This document shows, piece after piece, positions 12,882 to 24,013 of a DNA stretch of 64,000 bases. Location of the stretch: NCBI GenBank assembly GCA_035048815.1, contig JAUCBN010000006.1:24443001-24507000 (forward strand), in the 5' to 3' direction. The notes under the pieces were generated by a model. It did no database searches. It was not told where the DNA came from and saw only the letters and a list, made by a program, of their open reading frames with translations. How positions within the stretch are numbered: position 1 is the stretch's first letter; each line of letters begins with the position of its first letter. Source of the stretch: Abelmoschus esculentus. Taxonomy: Eukaryota; Streptophyta; Magnoliopsida; Malvales; Malvaceae. A program made the translations under genes and the position numbers.

Positions 12882-14034
12882 CCACGCCACGACGGAAGAC
12901 CATTCAACAAGACGTGTCTGTAAAATCGGATCGATCTCTCCATGAATCCAGCTCGAGTCAAATCTATGTTAATTCTTTGATGAATTTGAATGATATGGGT
13001 AACTTCGAAGATATCATCGACAATGATGACAAGCAATCACGATGTAGAGGAAAATATCTGGTTCAAGTTTGCTTCTTGTTTCACGTTTTTGATTATTTAT
13101 AAATTATATAAGTTTGATTTATTATTTCCTTAATATTAGCTCCAATCCAGATATCGTACAATTATTTCTGCATGTTTCATGTCTGGTTTTTTAGGACAAA
13201 ATAATGTCGTGCTTAACGTAAATGTGTGATGTTGGAGAAATTATTCTATGAATCGGTTCCACCACGTTATCTATGGTCCTTAAGAATTAAAAACAAATTC
13301 ACGTCATCATTTTTTACACATCATCTGCACACTCATAATTTTAATTTCCAAATCATCTCTCTAAATAAAATATATTAAAATTTTAAAAAATGATGGCGTG
13401 GATTTATTTTTTATTCTAAACCCTAAGCCTAACCCCAAGCCTTAGTTAAAAAATAAATCCACCTCATCATTTTTTTAATTTTAATACATTTTATTTAGAG
13501 AGATGATTTGAAAATTAAAATTATGAATGTGCAGATGATGTGTAAAAAATGATGATGTAGATTTATTTTTTATTCTTAAGGACCATGAATGACGTGGTAG
13601 AACCGGTCCATAGAATAATTTCTCGTGATGTTGGGTTCCATAACCATTATTTGGATATGAAAATATTTTCTTAAATATATTATCGATAACAAATTATTAA
13701 TATGTAAAATAAATTATTAATGATGAAACATTAAATAATAATATTGTCGCAAATTGGCCCAATCCAATAACAATGTTAATGATAAAAGTACAAAAACGAA
13801 GGACCAAACCCAATAACCCATCAATCCGGGTCGGGTATAATATAAGAACAATATCCGAGTTTGGATCCAGTTTCCTTTTAATTTTAAAATTCGGAAGCAA
13901 AGCCGAAACGTTCCTTCGATCTAATTTACCAAATCCCTTTTGAAAAACAATTTAGGGTTTAAAGAACTCCTAATCACACCTGCAGTTAGCGATTTTCGAA
14001 CAACTGGCTTCCTGAAGATCAGATTTTCGAAGCT
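12882..14034. other. CRK to ZOP1 intergenic region
   Basis: It holds the CRK 3' untranslated region, the complete Mutator-like MITE at 13235-13624 and the ZOP1 5' leader. Nothing else is recognisable. Confidence 0.7.
13235..13624. mobile_element. Mutator-like MITE with long terminal inverted repeats
   Basis: The 390-bp element is almost entirely two inverted arms. The left end begins GAGAAATTATTCTATGAATC, and the right end read in reverse begins GAGAAATTATTCTATGGACC. It is flanked on both sides by the 9-bp direct repeat GTGATGTTG (13226-13234 and 13625-13633). A 9-bp TSD with long TIRs points to a Mutator-type transposase in trans. There is no coding capacity. Confidence 0.85.
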
Positions 14035-15667
14035 ATGACTGAGGTAATCGAATCTCCTATGCTATTTTCTTTTAATATTTTCAATTACAATTATTAACGA
14101 AATCAAAACCTTCAAATTTAGTATGGATGAATCCCCTTGATATTTGTTAATACAATAAGATTTTCAATGAATTATGTTTCTCTTTTAGTCTTTTCCGTTG
14201 TTATGTTGCACAAATTGAATCTTTTATTCTTGTTTTGGTTTCAGTATTGGGTGAGTCAGGGGAATAAATGGTGTGATTTCTGTAAAATTTTCATATCGAA
14301 CAACCCGTCAAGTATTCGGAACCATGAGCTCGGTCAACGTCATAAAGAAAATGTTGCTAAGAGGCTTACTACTATGCGTAAAGAGAGTGCAGCTAAAGAG
14401 AAGGAACAAAAGGATGCAGTTCGAGCTCTTGAACAGATTGAAGCTGTAATTAAACCTCAATTAGGCTTTTCTTTTTCATGCCTTAAGCTTATTTTTTAAT
14501 ATCTTTTAGTATTTCTTAACTGTGTTTGCCAGAAAGCTAAGCGGAGTTATCAGAAGGACGTTGCTAGTTATGAGACGAGGGATTCTAATGTGCAAGCATT
14601 AGACGGTCAAGAAGGTGAAGTGCACTCGTCATCTTTAACTTGTGTTTTATTTTAAATAGATTAAAGTAATGCTAGTGATAGAAGTTTTGGGTTATTCCTG
14701 AAACTTTGAGTTGCAGTCGTCATCTGCCAGATTGACTAATTGTATGTTCTTAAAGCCTTTAGATTCTTCTTGAGACTATGTTTAATGCAACGTCGTATTG
14801 TGTCCAAATGGGAGAATATCAAACCTAGGCTCTATGCTTTGGATTTCGGCTGAGATTAACAACTTAGCTTGAGTATTTGCATAGCACCGAGGATGGCTTT
14901 TACCACCTTCTTGCTGTTGACAAATTTCCTATTTTTACGGTGGAGCTTTTGAGTATGGATTATTGCAGGAAATTAATGTCTAATAATCTAGTTTTTTTTA
15001 ATAGTTTTAATCTTCTATAGCATATGATATCATTTGGCTTGTTTTTCTATTTATACAGAGTTTATTACTATTCTAACTCTTGCAGTTTGATGCAGACTGG
15101 GAGTATGACAGTAGTTCAGGTTATTACTACAATCAAAACAATGGTTTATGCTATGATCCAAAGTCGGGATTCTACTATTCTGATGCTGTAGGTATGAATC
15201 TGCACTTGAAATTTATAAAGTTTTTTCCTTTCTTTTCTAAAGATAATATATTAGATTAAACGTCGTTTTTGGTATATTTACTTAGAGGGAATGCTACAGG
15301 CCAGTGGGTGACTCAGGAAGAGGCATATGCCAAGATTCAAGCTTCATCAGAGACTAAATCAAAGGGTCCTATTTTGAAAAAGCCATTTCCAACTTCAGGT
15401 GCAGGACCAGTTGCAGATAGCAAAAGTGTTGCTAAAAGTAAAAATGAGTCTGCACCTGGGCCTGTCCTTTCAGTTCCATTAAATCCCATGAGATCTGTTA
15501 AAGGTGCCCAGTCGTCACTTGCTGTTAAGAGAAAAAGACAAGATGAGAAGAAACCCAAGGCCGTATCTAAAGAAGAGGCAGCTGCTCTCAAAGCGAGGGA
15601 AGCTGCGAAGAAGAGAGTTGAAGAGAGAGAGAAACCGTTGCTTGGCTTGTACAAGGGACCTCATTGA
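14035..15667 (+). CDS. ZOP1: Zinc finger and OCRE domain protein (ZOP1/WBP4-like splicing factor)
   Basis: Predicted 255-residue nuclear protein from five exons: 14035-14043, 14245-14445, 14533-14614, 15096-15191 and 15288-15667. Exon 1 encodes only Met-Thr-Glu. The U1-type C2H2 zinc finger uses C13, C16, H30 and H36 (KWCDFCKIF, then RNHELGQRHKEN). A charged helical segment follows, then an aromatic OCRE-like repeat from about residue 98 (DWEYDSSSGYYY, DPKSGFYYSD, GQWVT). The C-terminus is Lys/Ala-rich. In Arabidopsis ZOP1 associates with the spliceosome and influences RNA-directed DNA methylation; animal WBP4/FBP21 has the same zinc finger. The 3' splice site at 15287 was chosen over a competing AG two bases upstream because only it keeps the OCRE frame. 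Confidence 0.87.
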
Positions 15668-17002
15668 TACGGAATGACTCAAATAAGAACTCTGTCTGTT
15701 CTTGATTCAAGGGGTATGCTTCAGTGTATGCTACTAAATTTCCTTTTTTTCTTCTCTCGGTTCGTGGAGTGGGGCAACTTAATTTGATCACGTTCCATAT
15801 GTTGTACGACTATTGTCGAAGTCATTTCTCTAATCCCTCGTTTGTTTTTGCATTTATACTGTATGTGCATCAACTGCAGAAGCAAAATGCCTTAAGGAGT
15901 GGATGGCAACTTTGGCTGTATACTATCTAGTCAAGTAACTGGCTGGTTAGTCGAAGTTGTTTATCTTAATACATTGATTTATGATACTTTAAGCTGGAAA
16001 TCTAGATTCTAGTGTCAACTTCGTGTGTTTTGGTTACAATCTCTTTGTTACAATTAGAAATACCCAACTGATTTATTATGTCAGTAGATTGATTTTCTTC
16101 GATTGCATTTTGTCGCAGATACCGCTAACATGTCGAACCATGGTAGGATATTTTACATAACATGAATGCTATATTGCTGTTAAAGAATGAACCAAAATGG
16201 TAGCCTCTCAACACATTCTTGTTATTTGAAACTATTTAGCTTGTCTTGTATCCCAAAAGTCAGTCGTTGGGTGTAGCCGTGATACACATTATACTTTTAA
16301 GGAGAGAATTAAACGGCATTGTTGAAATGAACCGTCACAGGCTTTGAACTTGGACTTGTAAAACGGACATGAAAAGGTTATCAAAACAGGTTCATTGCAG
16401 TACAAATCCGACCCAAAACTTGGTAGATGTGAATCCTTTTCAACATAGACTTAGAATTGTTGACTGAACTAAGTGGTAGTGATGGAAGTCAAAGAAATCA
16501 GACAAGGCAGGTTCATAAGATAATATTTAATATCTAATTACAAATTGACCTAGTGGTGTACAATACCACACGATTAGGGTTTCCACGCCAAACAAATGGA
16601 GCTTAAACTGACTTATTAACGGACTAATTCAGATCGAGTATTGTATTATATATTGTATGATCTAGTTTTAGTAAAAACATTATCAAATATATATGCATGC
16701 GTACTTTGTGTGCGAAGTGTGAACTAATAAAACATAAAAACCCGAAAGGGATCGAATATTATTTAAAGAAAATTCTTTTAAATGTTAATTTTTCTATCTA
16801 TGAGCCTCAAACTAGAAATTTAGTAGAGAACCAATCAATTTCCTATTGGTTTTATTAATCCGAATTGAGCAATTTGGAACCAACCAATTCAACTGTTGCT
16901 TTTAAACCTAATCTGTTTACATTGAAAATCTACCTCTGTGTGGAAAAACAATGAGCTGCTGGTTGATATTAATATACATAATGCTTGATTACGAAATCTT
17001 GA
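15668..17002. other. Convergent intergenic region, ZOP1 to DUF1645
   Basis: It holds the 3' ends of two convergent genes. No repeats or coding sequences are recognised. Confidence 0.6.
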
Positions 17003-17983
17003 TCATCCACGTGTCAAAGACCCAATACCCCTAGAAATCCCATGCATTCCGGCACCAGCATTGAACCCCAAGCATCCAAGGAGTCCCTGCTTGTAAGGCA
17101 AAGAAGTCTTCCTTTTCATCACCTCCGAGACAGCCCGGTTCGTCGTATAATGCAACTCGTGAGCCGAAACCGGTCCTCTCCTCCTCGAAACCGAACCGAC
17201 ACTCTCCGTAGACCGGAAGCTTGAATTTTTCACATCCTCTGGTTCTTTCCTACGCAAAACACCATATTTTCTTCTGATGGAATCTTCACTTGTTACCCTG
17301 TTTTCAGATGCACTCCTAAACAAAAAAAGGTCTCTCAACTGCCATTTTCTGTTACCTTTCGGGAACGAAATGGCCGAGAGGATCGAATCGACATACGATT
17401 TAGAGTTGCTTGTGTTGCAAGAAATGGCACTTTTCTGTGATTTTGATGGACTTTCCTCTGTTTCAAACATGCTGTCGGATACTCTAAAAGGAGACAAAGA
17501 TCTGGTTTTTTTATGAACGATATGTGTTCTTTCTCTCCCACGTTGTCTCCATTGTATGTTCCCTTGCTCATGTTGTTCTTGCTTTCGCTTCTGTGGTTCG
17601 TCGAGTAATACTACTCTTCCGCGACTCGTCTCGATCGCTGCATCGAAATCCATGCTCGAAAACTGTTGTTGGGGTCTCAAAGGCCGAATCTTTCCGCCAT
17701 CGAAAAGCTCCTCCGCTGACAATGAAGTCCTCTCTAAGTGACCACTGAAGTCGAACTCGAAATCTTCACACCCGCCGTCGCTCGTATCTCCTCGGCAATC
17801 GAATCCCTCTTCTCTTTTAGGCTGATGATAGGAAGAAGGAATGTGAGACGGCGTGGTGGGGACGGTGTTGAAGAAATTTCCAAATCGTTGAGGACTTGAA
17901 GGAGCAGTCATGTATGGGGATGAACATGTGCTGTCGAAGTTGAATTCCATTGCAGGGACAGGAACCATAACTTCGATCTCCAT
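17003..17983 (-). CDS. DUF1645 family protein
   Basis: Single-exon gene of 326 residues. It matches the plant DUF1645 family: an N-terminal acidic and Ser/Pro region (SSPYMTAPSSPQRFG, residues 21-35), a conserved block around FEFDFSGHLE and SAEELFDGGKIRPL, a basic Ser-rich centre (KKTRSLSPFR), then KWQLRDLFLFRSAS and a Gly-rich end with LGCLGF. No enzyme motif, signal peptide or membrane segment is visible. Family members are linked genetically to stress responses and, in rice, grain length, but the molecular role is unknown. A dinucleotide AT run (18025-18043) lies about 45-60 bp upstream of the start and may serve as a TATA region. A CACGTG at 18221-18226 lies further upstream. The gene is convergent with ZOP1. 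Confidence 0.87.
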   Translation of the reverse strand: MEIEVMVPVPAMEFNFDSTCSSPYMTAPSSPQRFGNFFNTVPTTPSHIPSSYHQPKREEGFDCRGDTSDGGCEDFEFDFSGHLERTSLSAEELFDGGKIRPLRPQQQFSSMDFDAAIETSRGRVVLLDEPQKRKQEQHEQGNIQWRQRGRERTHIVHKKTRSLSPFRVSDSMFETEESPSKSQKSAISCNTSNSKSYVDSILSAISFPKGNRKWQLRDLFLFRSASENRVTSEDSIRRKYGVLRRKEPEDVKNSSFRSTESVGSVSRRRGPVSAHELHYTTNRAVSEVMKRKTSLPYKQGLLGCLGFNAGAGMHGISRGIGSLTRG

Positions 17984-18220
17984 TCAAGATTTCGAGGTTA
18001 TTAGGACCCAAAGGGAAGAAGATAATATATATATATATATATACACACATAGGAAATAGGAAGGAAGGAGAGCGAAATTGACCAAGTCCTCAACAGTGAC
18101 GAAGGAGCCGCCATTAATTTACAAATCTAATTACTGCTAAATACATATACATATACATATTGATTTTGTTTGAATATTTTATTGGCAGCTGGTTCTTATA
18201 ATCCGATTAACCATTTGAAA

Positions 18221-18226
18221 CACGTG
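18221..18226. promoter_or_regulatory. G-box CACGTG upstream of DUF1645 gene
   Basis: CACGTG lies about 240 bp upstream of the minus-strand start codon at 17983. Function is inferred from position only. Confidence 0.3.
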
Positions 18227-18638
18227 ATTTATTGTTTTATGTCAACTTTGATATTTATTTTTTTAAATGTCAAATTTGATCTGCTTTTATAATTGACTCA
18301 ACAACTCATTTCTTTTCTACTATATATAAATAAAAAAAAAACAATTTTATCCTTAACATACATGAAAGTTTGTAAATTAGCATTTTTAAATATTCATATT
18401 CGATGTCTATATCCGACATATATTTATACATACATGAGACCTCCTAAGAAGCACTGGGAACATCAGCCGCAGGCATCATAAAACGCTAAGATTCGGAATT
18501 GGTGGTATATCATGTAATCATAACCGTAACCACCGTAGCCTTGCGGTCGATTATATCCCCGATTCCGCTGGTCGTTGTGAAGTACTAGCATAGTGTTGGA
18601 GGTTGCTTTCAACTTCATTCCATTAGAAGATGAACCTA

Positions 18639-18668
18639 ATCCTTAGGTCGCTGGTTCGAATCCGGCAG
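18639..18668 (+). pseudogene. tRNA-Tyr 3'-half relic
   Basis: Thirty bases match the plant nuclear tRNA-Tyr 3' exon as I know it, including the complete T arm (GCTGG stem, TTCGAAT loop, CCGGC stem). The acceptor strand that should follow is replaced by AGTTCTG, and no 5' half is found upstream. It is a fragment, not a working tRNA gene. Confidence 0.6.
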
Positions 18669-19754
18669 TTCTGAAAAAATATTCTCATAGAAATGAACCG
18701 TGGCCGTTTTAAGGACGAGAACAACGTCGCCGGCGTGGATGGACTCTCTTCGTCTATAATAAACACGGGCTCACATTCAACTTAAACTTGATGCCCAGAT
18801 AAAAATAGGCCCGAATCAGAACCCAATTAGCAAGTTTGATCCAACTTGTCTACAACAGAATTTGCAGCCCGACCAACATAGCATAATGTGATCGCCCGGT
18901 CACGCTCCAACAGCTCTTTAATTACACTTCCCGGTGCAGTCCCAACATGAGACGAGTTCTGCTTGAGAAAAAACCCTAGAATATTTCATCATATTAGAGA
19001 CTACAAATATACTTAAAAATATTTTTATAAATGTTAGTGAGATTATAAGATAATATTTATTTATTTTTTTAGTTTTTTAATAAGGTATACACTTTGTACG
19101 CCCATGATACTCGAACCCAGATCATTCGAATAAAATACAACATCTTTTATTATTAGAATCACTTTACAGATTAAAAAATATGATTAATTAAACGAGAAAA
19201 TACCAATAAATATGGAAGATGAAAACTTTTTTCAAGAAATATAAAACCCTTGCTTTTATTTCTAAATCTATAGTATTTGCTACAATAGAAATAAAGTCAG
19301 ATAGGAATACAATCCGACTTTACTATTTTATTTTTAAATTAAAACATTATATTGTAGTAATACAATTCGATTTTAATATAAAACACTGTTTTAAGTCAAA
19401 ACTATTTTAATTTAATTTTAAATTTTAATAAAAAATATGGTAAAAAATCAAACATTCATGATGAGTAATAATATATCATCCATTGTCGGAATGAGATTCA
19501 TAAATTTTTATACAAATATTTGTTAATTTAATATTAAAAAATAATCTTATTTAAACACTATTTGATCTAACTAAATATATTATATAAAAAATTTAAATAG
19601 TATCCAAATAAACTAGTACAAGTAAAACAAACTTTCTCATTAAACCTCATTTACCCTAAAGTTGATGAAAATTCTGAGGATGAACCTCTAAATTTTTCGA
19701 AGAAATGTCGAAATGTAATTGAGAAACTCTGACAAATAATCCAGGATTAAAGAA

Positions 19755-20105
19755 TCAGTGAAGAACAGCCCAGATATCTTCGCCCAGCAATCTAATTTTC
19801 CTCTTCACCTCAACCTTCACCGTCCAATCATCGCCGTCGTTCATCCATTTCCGATAAAGAAACACCATATCACCGGCTCTCACGTCTTTGCCAATGAGAA
19901 ACTGAAGCCAGCCAACGGAAACGGCGCCCTCGCTTTGCAGAAAAAAGCACGGGAAATCCCAAGCTTTCCCAGTCCCATCAATGGCGGTGATGTTAAAGAA
20001 ACGGCCGCCTTGTAATGGGACCGGGAAGATGCCGAATGAATCATCGGGGATCAGTAAGCTCTTCTCGATATCGGTTCTCGTTAACAGCTTTGAAATGGTC
20101 GACAT
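19755..20105 (-). CDS. Small single B3-domain protein
   Basis: Single-exon gene of 116 residues starting at the ATG at 20105; six upstream in-frame codons begin with TTG and are ignored. Almost the whole protein is one B3 DNA-binding fold: RTDIEKSLLIPDD, then FNITAIDGTGKAWDFPCFF, VGWLQFLIGKDVRAGDMVFLYRKW and the closing strands near VKRKIRLLGEDIW. There is no second domain, so it lacks the ARF, RAV or LEC-type partners. A TATA-like TATATATA element lies about 85-100 bp upstream (20193-20203). The target and function are unknown. It shares its ending pattern (IRLLGEDIWAV) with the B3 gene at 23.6-24.0 kb, suggesting common origin. Confidence 0.78.
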   Translation of the reverse strand: MSTISKLLTRTDIEKSLLIPDDSFGIFPVPLQGGRFFNITAIDGTGKAWDFPCFFLQSEGAVSVGWLQFLIGKDVRAGDMVFLYRKWMNDGDDWTVKVEVKRKIRLLGEDIWAVLH

Positions 20106-21099
20106 TGTCGGAATCAAACTCAAGTTTCTGGATTCTTGCTCGATGATGTGCTGAATCGATTGTCTACGTTGCTCAGTTTAGGCTGTCGGGTCGTATATAT
20201 ATAGATGAAGAAGCGCGTTTGACTGTTTCTTATGTGTTTTCGGGGCTGAGTCAAAGGAAGTTCCAATGGCGCTCCCAAGAAGTTGGATATACATGACGAA
20301 TCTACGTAGTGGGTGGTATAAATGCATTTTAGGTCATTATTAGTTTTCCAATTATTGCAATTAAGTCCTTGTCTCTCTTAAAATTATTTGGTTTATTATT
20401 TTTTAGAATCCTGTCAATTAAAACTAATAAAATTAAATCTTTTCCCCTCATTTTTTGGTTTAATTTTAAGATTTTTGGTTCAAACTAATAAAATTATTCA
20501 AATTTTAAATTATTGAATTTAAACCTTCACTCTGGGGCGAATTAACCTCACCAGTTCCTCAAGATTTTGGAAAATTTGGATTTTATCTCTAAAATGTTTG
20601 AAAATTTTAATTTGATCCCCATTTTTTTTAAAATTCATATTAATCTTTAAAAATCTCGAATATTAGTAATTATTTTTCTCTATTTTTATTTTTTGTTAAA
20701 TTTCTTTAAATTGTTAATTTTTTTGTTAACCCCATATTTTTTTTGAAAATTTTCGTTTAAACCTCCAAATTCTTTTAAAAATTTAAGTTGTCCCCTTTAA
20801 ACCTTTATACCGAGTTCCGTCATTGTTCAACCTTTAATTTTATATTTGATTTTATTTAAGATTGTATTTATTTTAAGATCATATATATATATATACACAC
20901 TAGAATTAACCAGACAGCTATCCCCATGCATCATTTCAAGAAAGTTTCCCATTTCCATTATTTATTTTACTTTCGGCAGCTCTTCATTTGCTGGTTTTCT
21001 TCCAGCATTAGTTGGTCAAAGACTCTAAAGGGAATTTGTATTTTCGCCTACGACGTGCACGTCGTGTGATTCTCTTTCTTATTCAAAACTATGCATAAG

Positions 21100-21390
21100 A
21101 CGGTCTAATTGCAAACTCAATCCTTCCACTTTACAAAATAATTGAGAATTCAATCCTTTTTATTTAATTTGTTAGAATTTAATCCTTCAAAAATAATTTA
21201 TTGATAAACAGATTATGTGCATATAAATTGTTGAATTTAACAATCGAACATTGTGATCTCATAGTGTTATCTAATTGGACTGACAAATATTTTATATAAA
21301 AATGAGGGACTGAATTTAACAAATTAAAATAGAGAAGCTAATTTCATAATTTCCTTAAAACAGAGAGATACAATTTAAACCTAAATTAAG
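21100..21390. repeat. Degenerate inverted-repeat element
   Basis: The left arm (around 21150-21215) and the right arm (around 21300-21350) are imperfect inverted copies sharing TAATTTGTTA(G)AATTTAATCC-like sequence. The ends and TSD are not clear. It probably represents an old MITE. Confidence 0.4.
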
Positions 21391-21766
21391 GTTACGCCTT
21401 TTCTTTCTTGCATTTCAAGAATAGAAAAATTGATCAGATAAAAAGAACATATTAATTTCGAGTATTAGCATGTACATGCACAAGATTTATATTAAGAATT
21501 TAAGATACGTAAAATTATATTAAAAATTAAAGAGTATAAAATTATAAAATTTTAAATATACAAAATTAGATTATTAATAAAATTTATTAACAATATTTAA
21601 ATTATATAAAATTTTAAAACTACAACCGTCTTCAATCCCTCGTTAATTCACTTGATTTTTTTAAACCCATAAAAGCTAGAATGTTTAGTGTTTTTGAGAA
21701 TGTTTACATCTTATTTTAAAAAAGTATATAAATTAATTTTGTTATTTTTGTACGTTTATTTGACTC

Positions 21767-22444
21767 TAGGGCGTAAACGAACCGAGCTTGAACGGATAAG
21801 GGTATGTTCGTGTTCGTTTATTTATTTTTGAAAGTGTTCAAACTCTGTTCGTGTTCGTTTAAATTTTTAATGGTATGTTCAAGCTTGGTTCGTTTATTTT
21901 TTATCGTGTTCGGACTCGGTTCGTTTAACGTTCACGAACGTGTTCGTTTATATGTTCGATAATTTGTTTGTTTAACGTTCATAAACATATTCATTAAGCG
22001 TTCGCGAACGAGTTCGTTTGTATATATTCATCAACTTGTCTATTTAGCGTTCATGAACATGTTTGTTTAGTGTTTATAAATATGTTTGTTTAGCGTTTAC
22101 GAACATATCCGTTTAACGTTCGTGAACATGCTCGTTTATATACTTTGAATTTAGGGTTATTAAATAATATAAACGGCTAATACACGAGCTTATAAATGAG
22201 TATATAAACGAACATAAACAAACCAATAAACGAGTATATAAACGAGCTTATAAACGAACATAAACGAGTTTGTTCGTGAACATAAACGAGTTGAACGCAC
22301 TTATGTTCGTATTCGTTCATTTATTAATCGAACATAAAATATCTTTTCATACTCGTTTATTTAACTTAATAATCGAACATAAACGAATATTAGACAAACG
22401 GTTCACGAGTAACTCGTCGAACACTCTGTTCATTTACACCCCTA
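21767..22444. mobile_element. hAT-like foldback element
   Basis: The 678-bp element is flanked by the 8-bp direct repeat TTTGACTC (21759-21766 and 22445-22452). Its ends are TAGGGCGTAAACGAACCGAG and, in reverse, TAGGGGTGTAAATGAACAGA. The first half repeats GTTCGTTTA/GTTCATGAAC-like words; the second half carries their complements (TAAACGAAC, ATAAACGAG), so the element can fold back on itself. An 8-bp TSD with TAGGG termini fits hAT. There is no coding capacity. Confidence 0.85.
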
Positions 22445-23638
22445 TTTGACTCGATAAAACCGATTATTACTCGTATAATAAGTTGTACCATAAAAATATG
22501 TCTTAGGTTATTTATAGCCTAGCCGAAAGTTGTTGTATTTTCAATTAAAGAACAAAAATTTAAATTTTAAAAATGATATTTTAATATAAAATAATTATAA
22601 ATTTCGAATATATTTAATAGAACGGACATAATATTATAAAAGAAAATAAATTTAGTAAACTTACTGTCGTTTGGTTCAATTTTTCAAAACCAAAACAAAT
22701 TTTTTCATTGAATAAGTACATAGAAAACGAGGCAAATATGAAAGAGTGTATAACAAGCATCGAACATTATTAACATTGAACACTGTTAAATATTATTAAA
22801 TTAATTAATAAAATTTAAAAATTTAAAAGATTCAAACTATAATTAATAATTATATGTTAAATCTATCATTTTATTAATTATATATTAAACCTTAAAATTT
22901 TTAAATTTTATTAATTAATTTAATGGTGTTTAACAGTAATTTGTATTAATGGCTCAACTACTAAAAAAGATTTCAGTTAAATCTTAGAGTTTTCGTCTTA
23001 AAATGTTGATAGACACTATAAAATCTATTGAATATATGAGTTAATTGTTTTTTATCGTATAAATTTTATATATTTTTAATAACTTTCAACTTCTTCGAAA
23101 TAATCATATGAAGTGTCACCTATCAAATACTTGATTATATCCCGACCTTTGTCTTTCATGCTCTAGCAAGACTTGAGAATGTCCTAGACGGGGAGATCTC
23201 CTGAATGATTGAGTGGTTAAAAATATTTATATTATTCTATTTTAGATAGATTTAAATTTCGATATTTATCTATATATTTATCTTAGATAGATTCAAATGT
23301 AAGAATACCGTGCCTGAACCCCTTGAACGAAATTAAGACCGATTAATTGGCTATTCATGCATGAAAGCCTACACTAGATACTTATATAATTATAAATTAC
23401 AATACTAAATACATGATATTAATTTCTACAACAACTTGATAAAAAAACATCCTACATGACAGACAAAGTGAAATTATGGAAGATTTATAGCTTAATAAAA
23501 ATCTAAGAAAAAAACCCATATATCTATATATGTATCAGACTCGTGTACCGAAGTATTAAAGCAGCTACGAGCTCGTTATGCATGTTAATTGTTAAGTATG
23601 CCATTTTCTTTCACCCATCATATCGGGGACCAAGTCTC

Positions 23639-24013
23639 TTACACATCAGCCCAATGTTCATGGCCAAGTAGCTTTATGATTCTCTGCACTTTAATCCCGA
23701 GCTGGTCATGGTTTCCATGCACGAGGAAAATAACCTTGTCCCCCACTTGGAGACCCATCTCTTTCACAAACTCAAGCCATCCTCTAGTGAGAACCGGCTT
23801 TGGGTGACCGTCATTCTTCCGTGTATAGAGACGGAAAGTCCAAACCTTACTATACCGGTCCCTCGCCTGGAAATCCACCGATCGAGTCCCTCCCTCGAGT
23901 TTGAAATGTTCCCTCATCGTTGCCGTCGGGAACGAGAGACGGACCCTGACATCCGTCGGTTTTAATATCTTGGAGCAAAGCTCCTGTACTGGTCCACTCT
24001 GACTCGAATCCAT
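23639..24013 (-). CDS. Small single B3-domain protein
   Basis: Single-exon gene of 124 residues starting at MDSSQSGPVQEL (ATG at 24013); the longer in-frame extension starts with TTG and is discounted. One B3 domain fills the protein: SKILKPTDVRVRLSFPTATM, then FQARDRYSKVWTFRLYTRKN, RGWLEFVKEMGLQVGDKVIF and VQRIIKLLGHEHWADV. No nuclear signal or second domain is evident. A TATA-like TATAAAT on the minus strand (about 24097-24104) lies some 85 bp upstream. An upstream ATG at 24060 opens a 13-codon frame that stops before the main start. The paralogue at 19.8 kb has the same layout. DNA target and role are unknown. Confidence 0.78.
   Translation of the reverse strand: MDSSQSGPVQELCSKILKPTDVRVRLSFPTATMREHFKLEGGTRSVDFQARDRYSKVWTFRLYTRKNDGHPKPVLTRGWLEFVKEMGLQVGDKVIFLVHGNHDQLGIKVQRIIKLLGHEHWADV

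Larger units (their letters stand above)
17984..19754. other. Intergenic region with tRNA-Tyr relic
   Basis: It contains the DUF1645 promoter, a 3'-half tRNA-Tyr relic at 18639-18668, an uncharacterised small minus-strand frame at about 18477-18638 and AT-rich DNA. A B-box-like stretch on the minus strand near 19080-19125 may be another decayed SINE. Confidence 0.55.
20106..23638. other. 3.5-kb intergenic region between two B3 genes
   Basis: AT-rich. It contains a degenerate inverted-repeat element at about 21100-21390 and the complete hAT-like foldback element at 21767-22444. No other gene is recognised. Confidence 0.65.

Noticed and set aside
15337..15654. Minus-strand frame opposite the last ZOP1 exon
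   Set aside because: Antisense shadow of a Lys/Ala-rich coding exon; no motif.
18639..18668. Functional tRNA gene
   Set aside because: Only the 3' half is present and the acceptor strand cannot pair with any upstream sequence.
23708..23965. Plus-strand frame inside the second B3 gene
   Set aside because: The opposite strand encodes a clear B3 domain; this frame has no recognisable domain.
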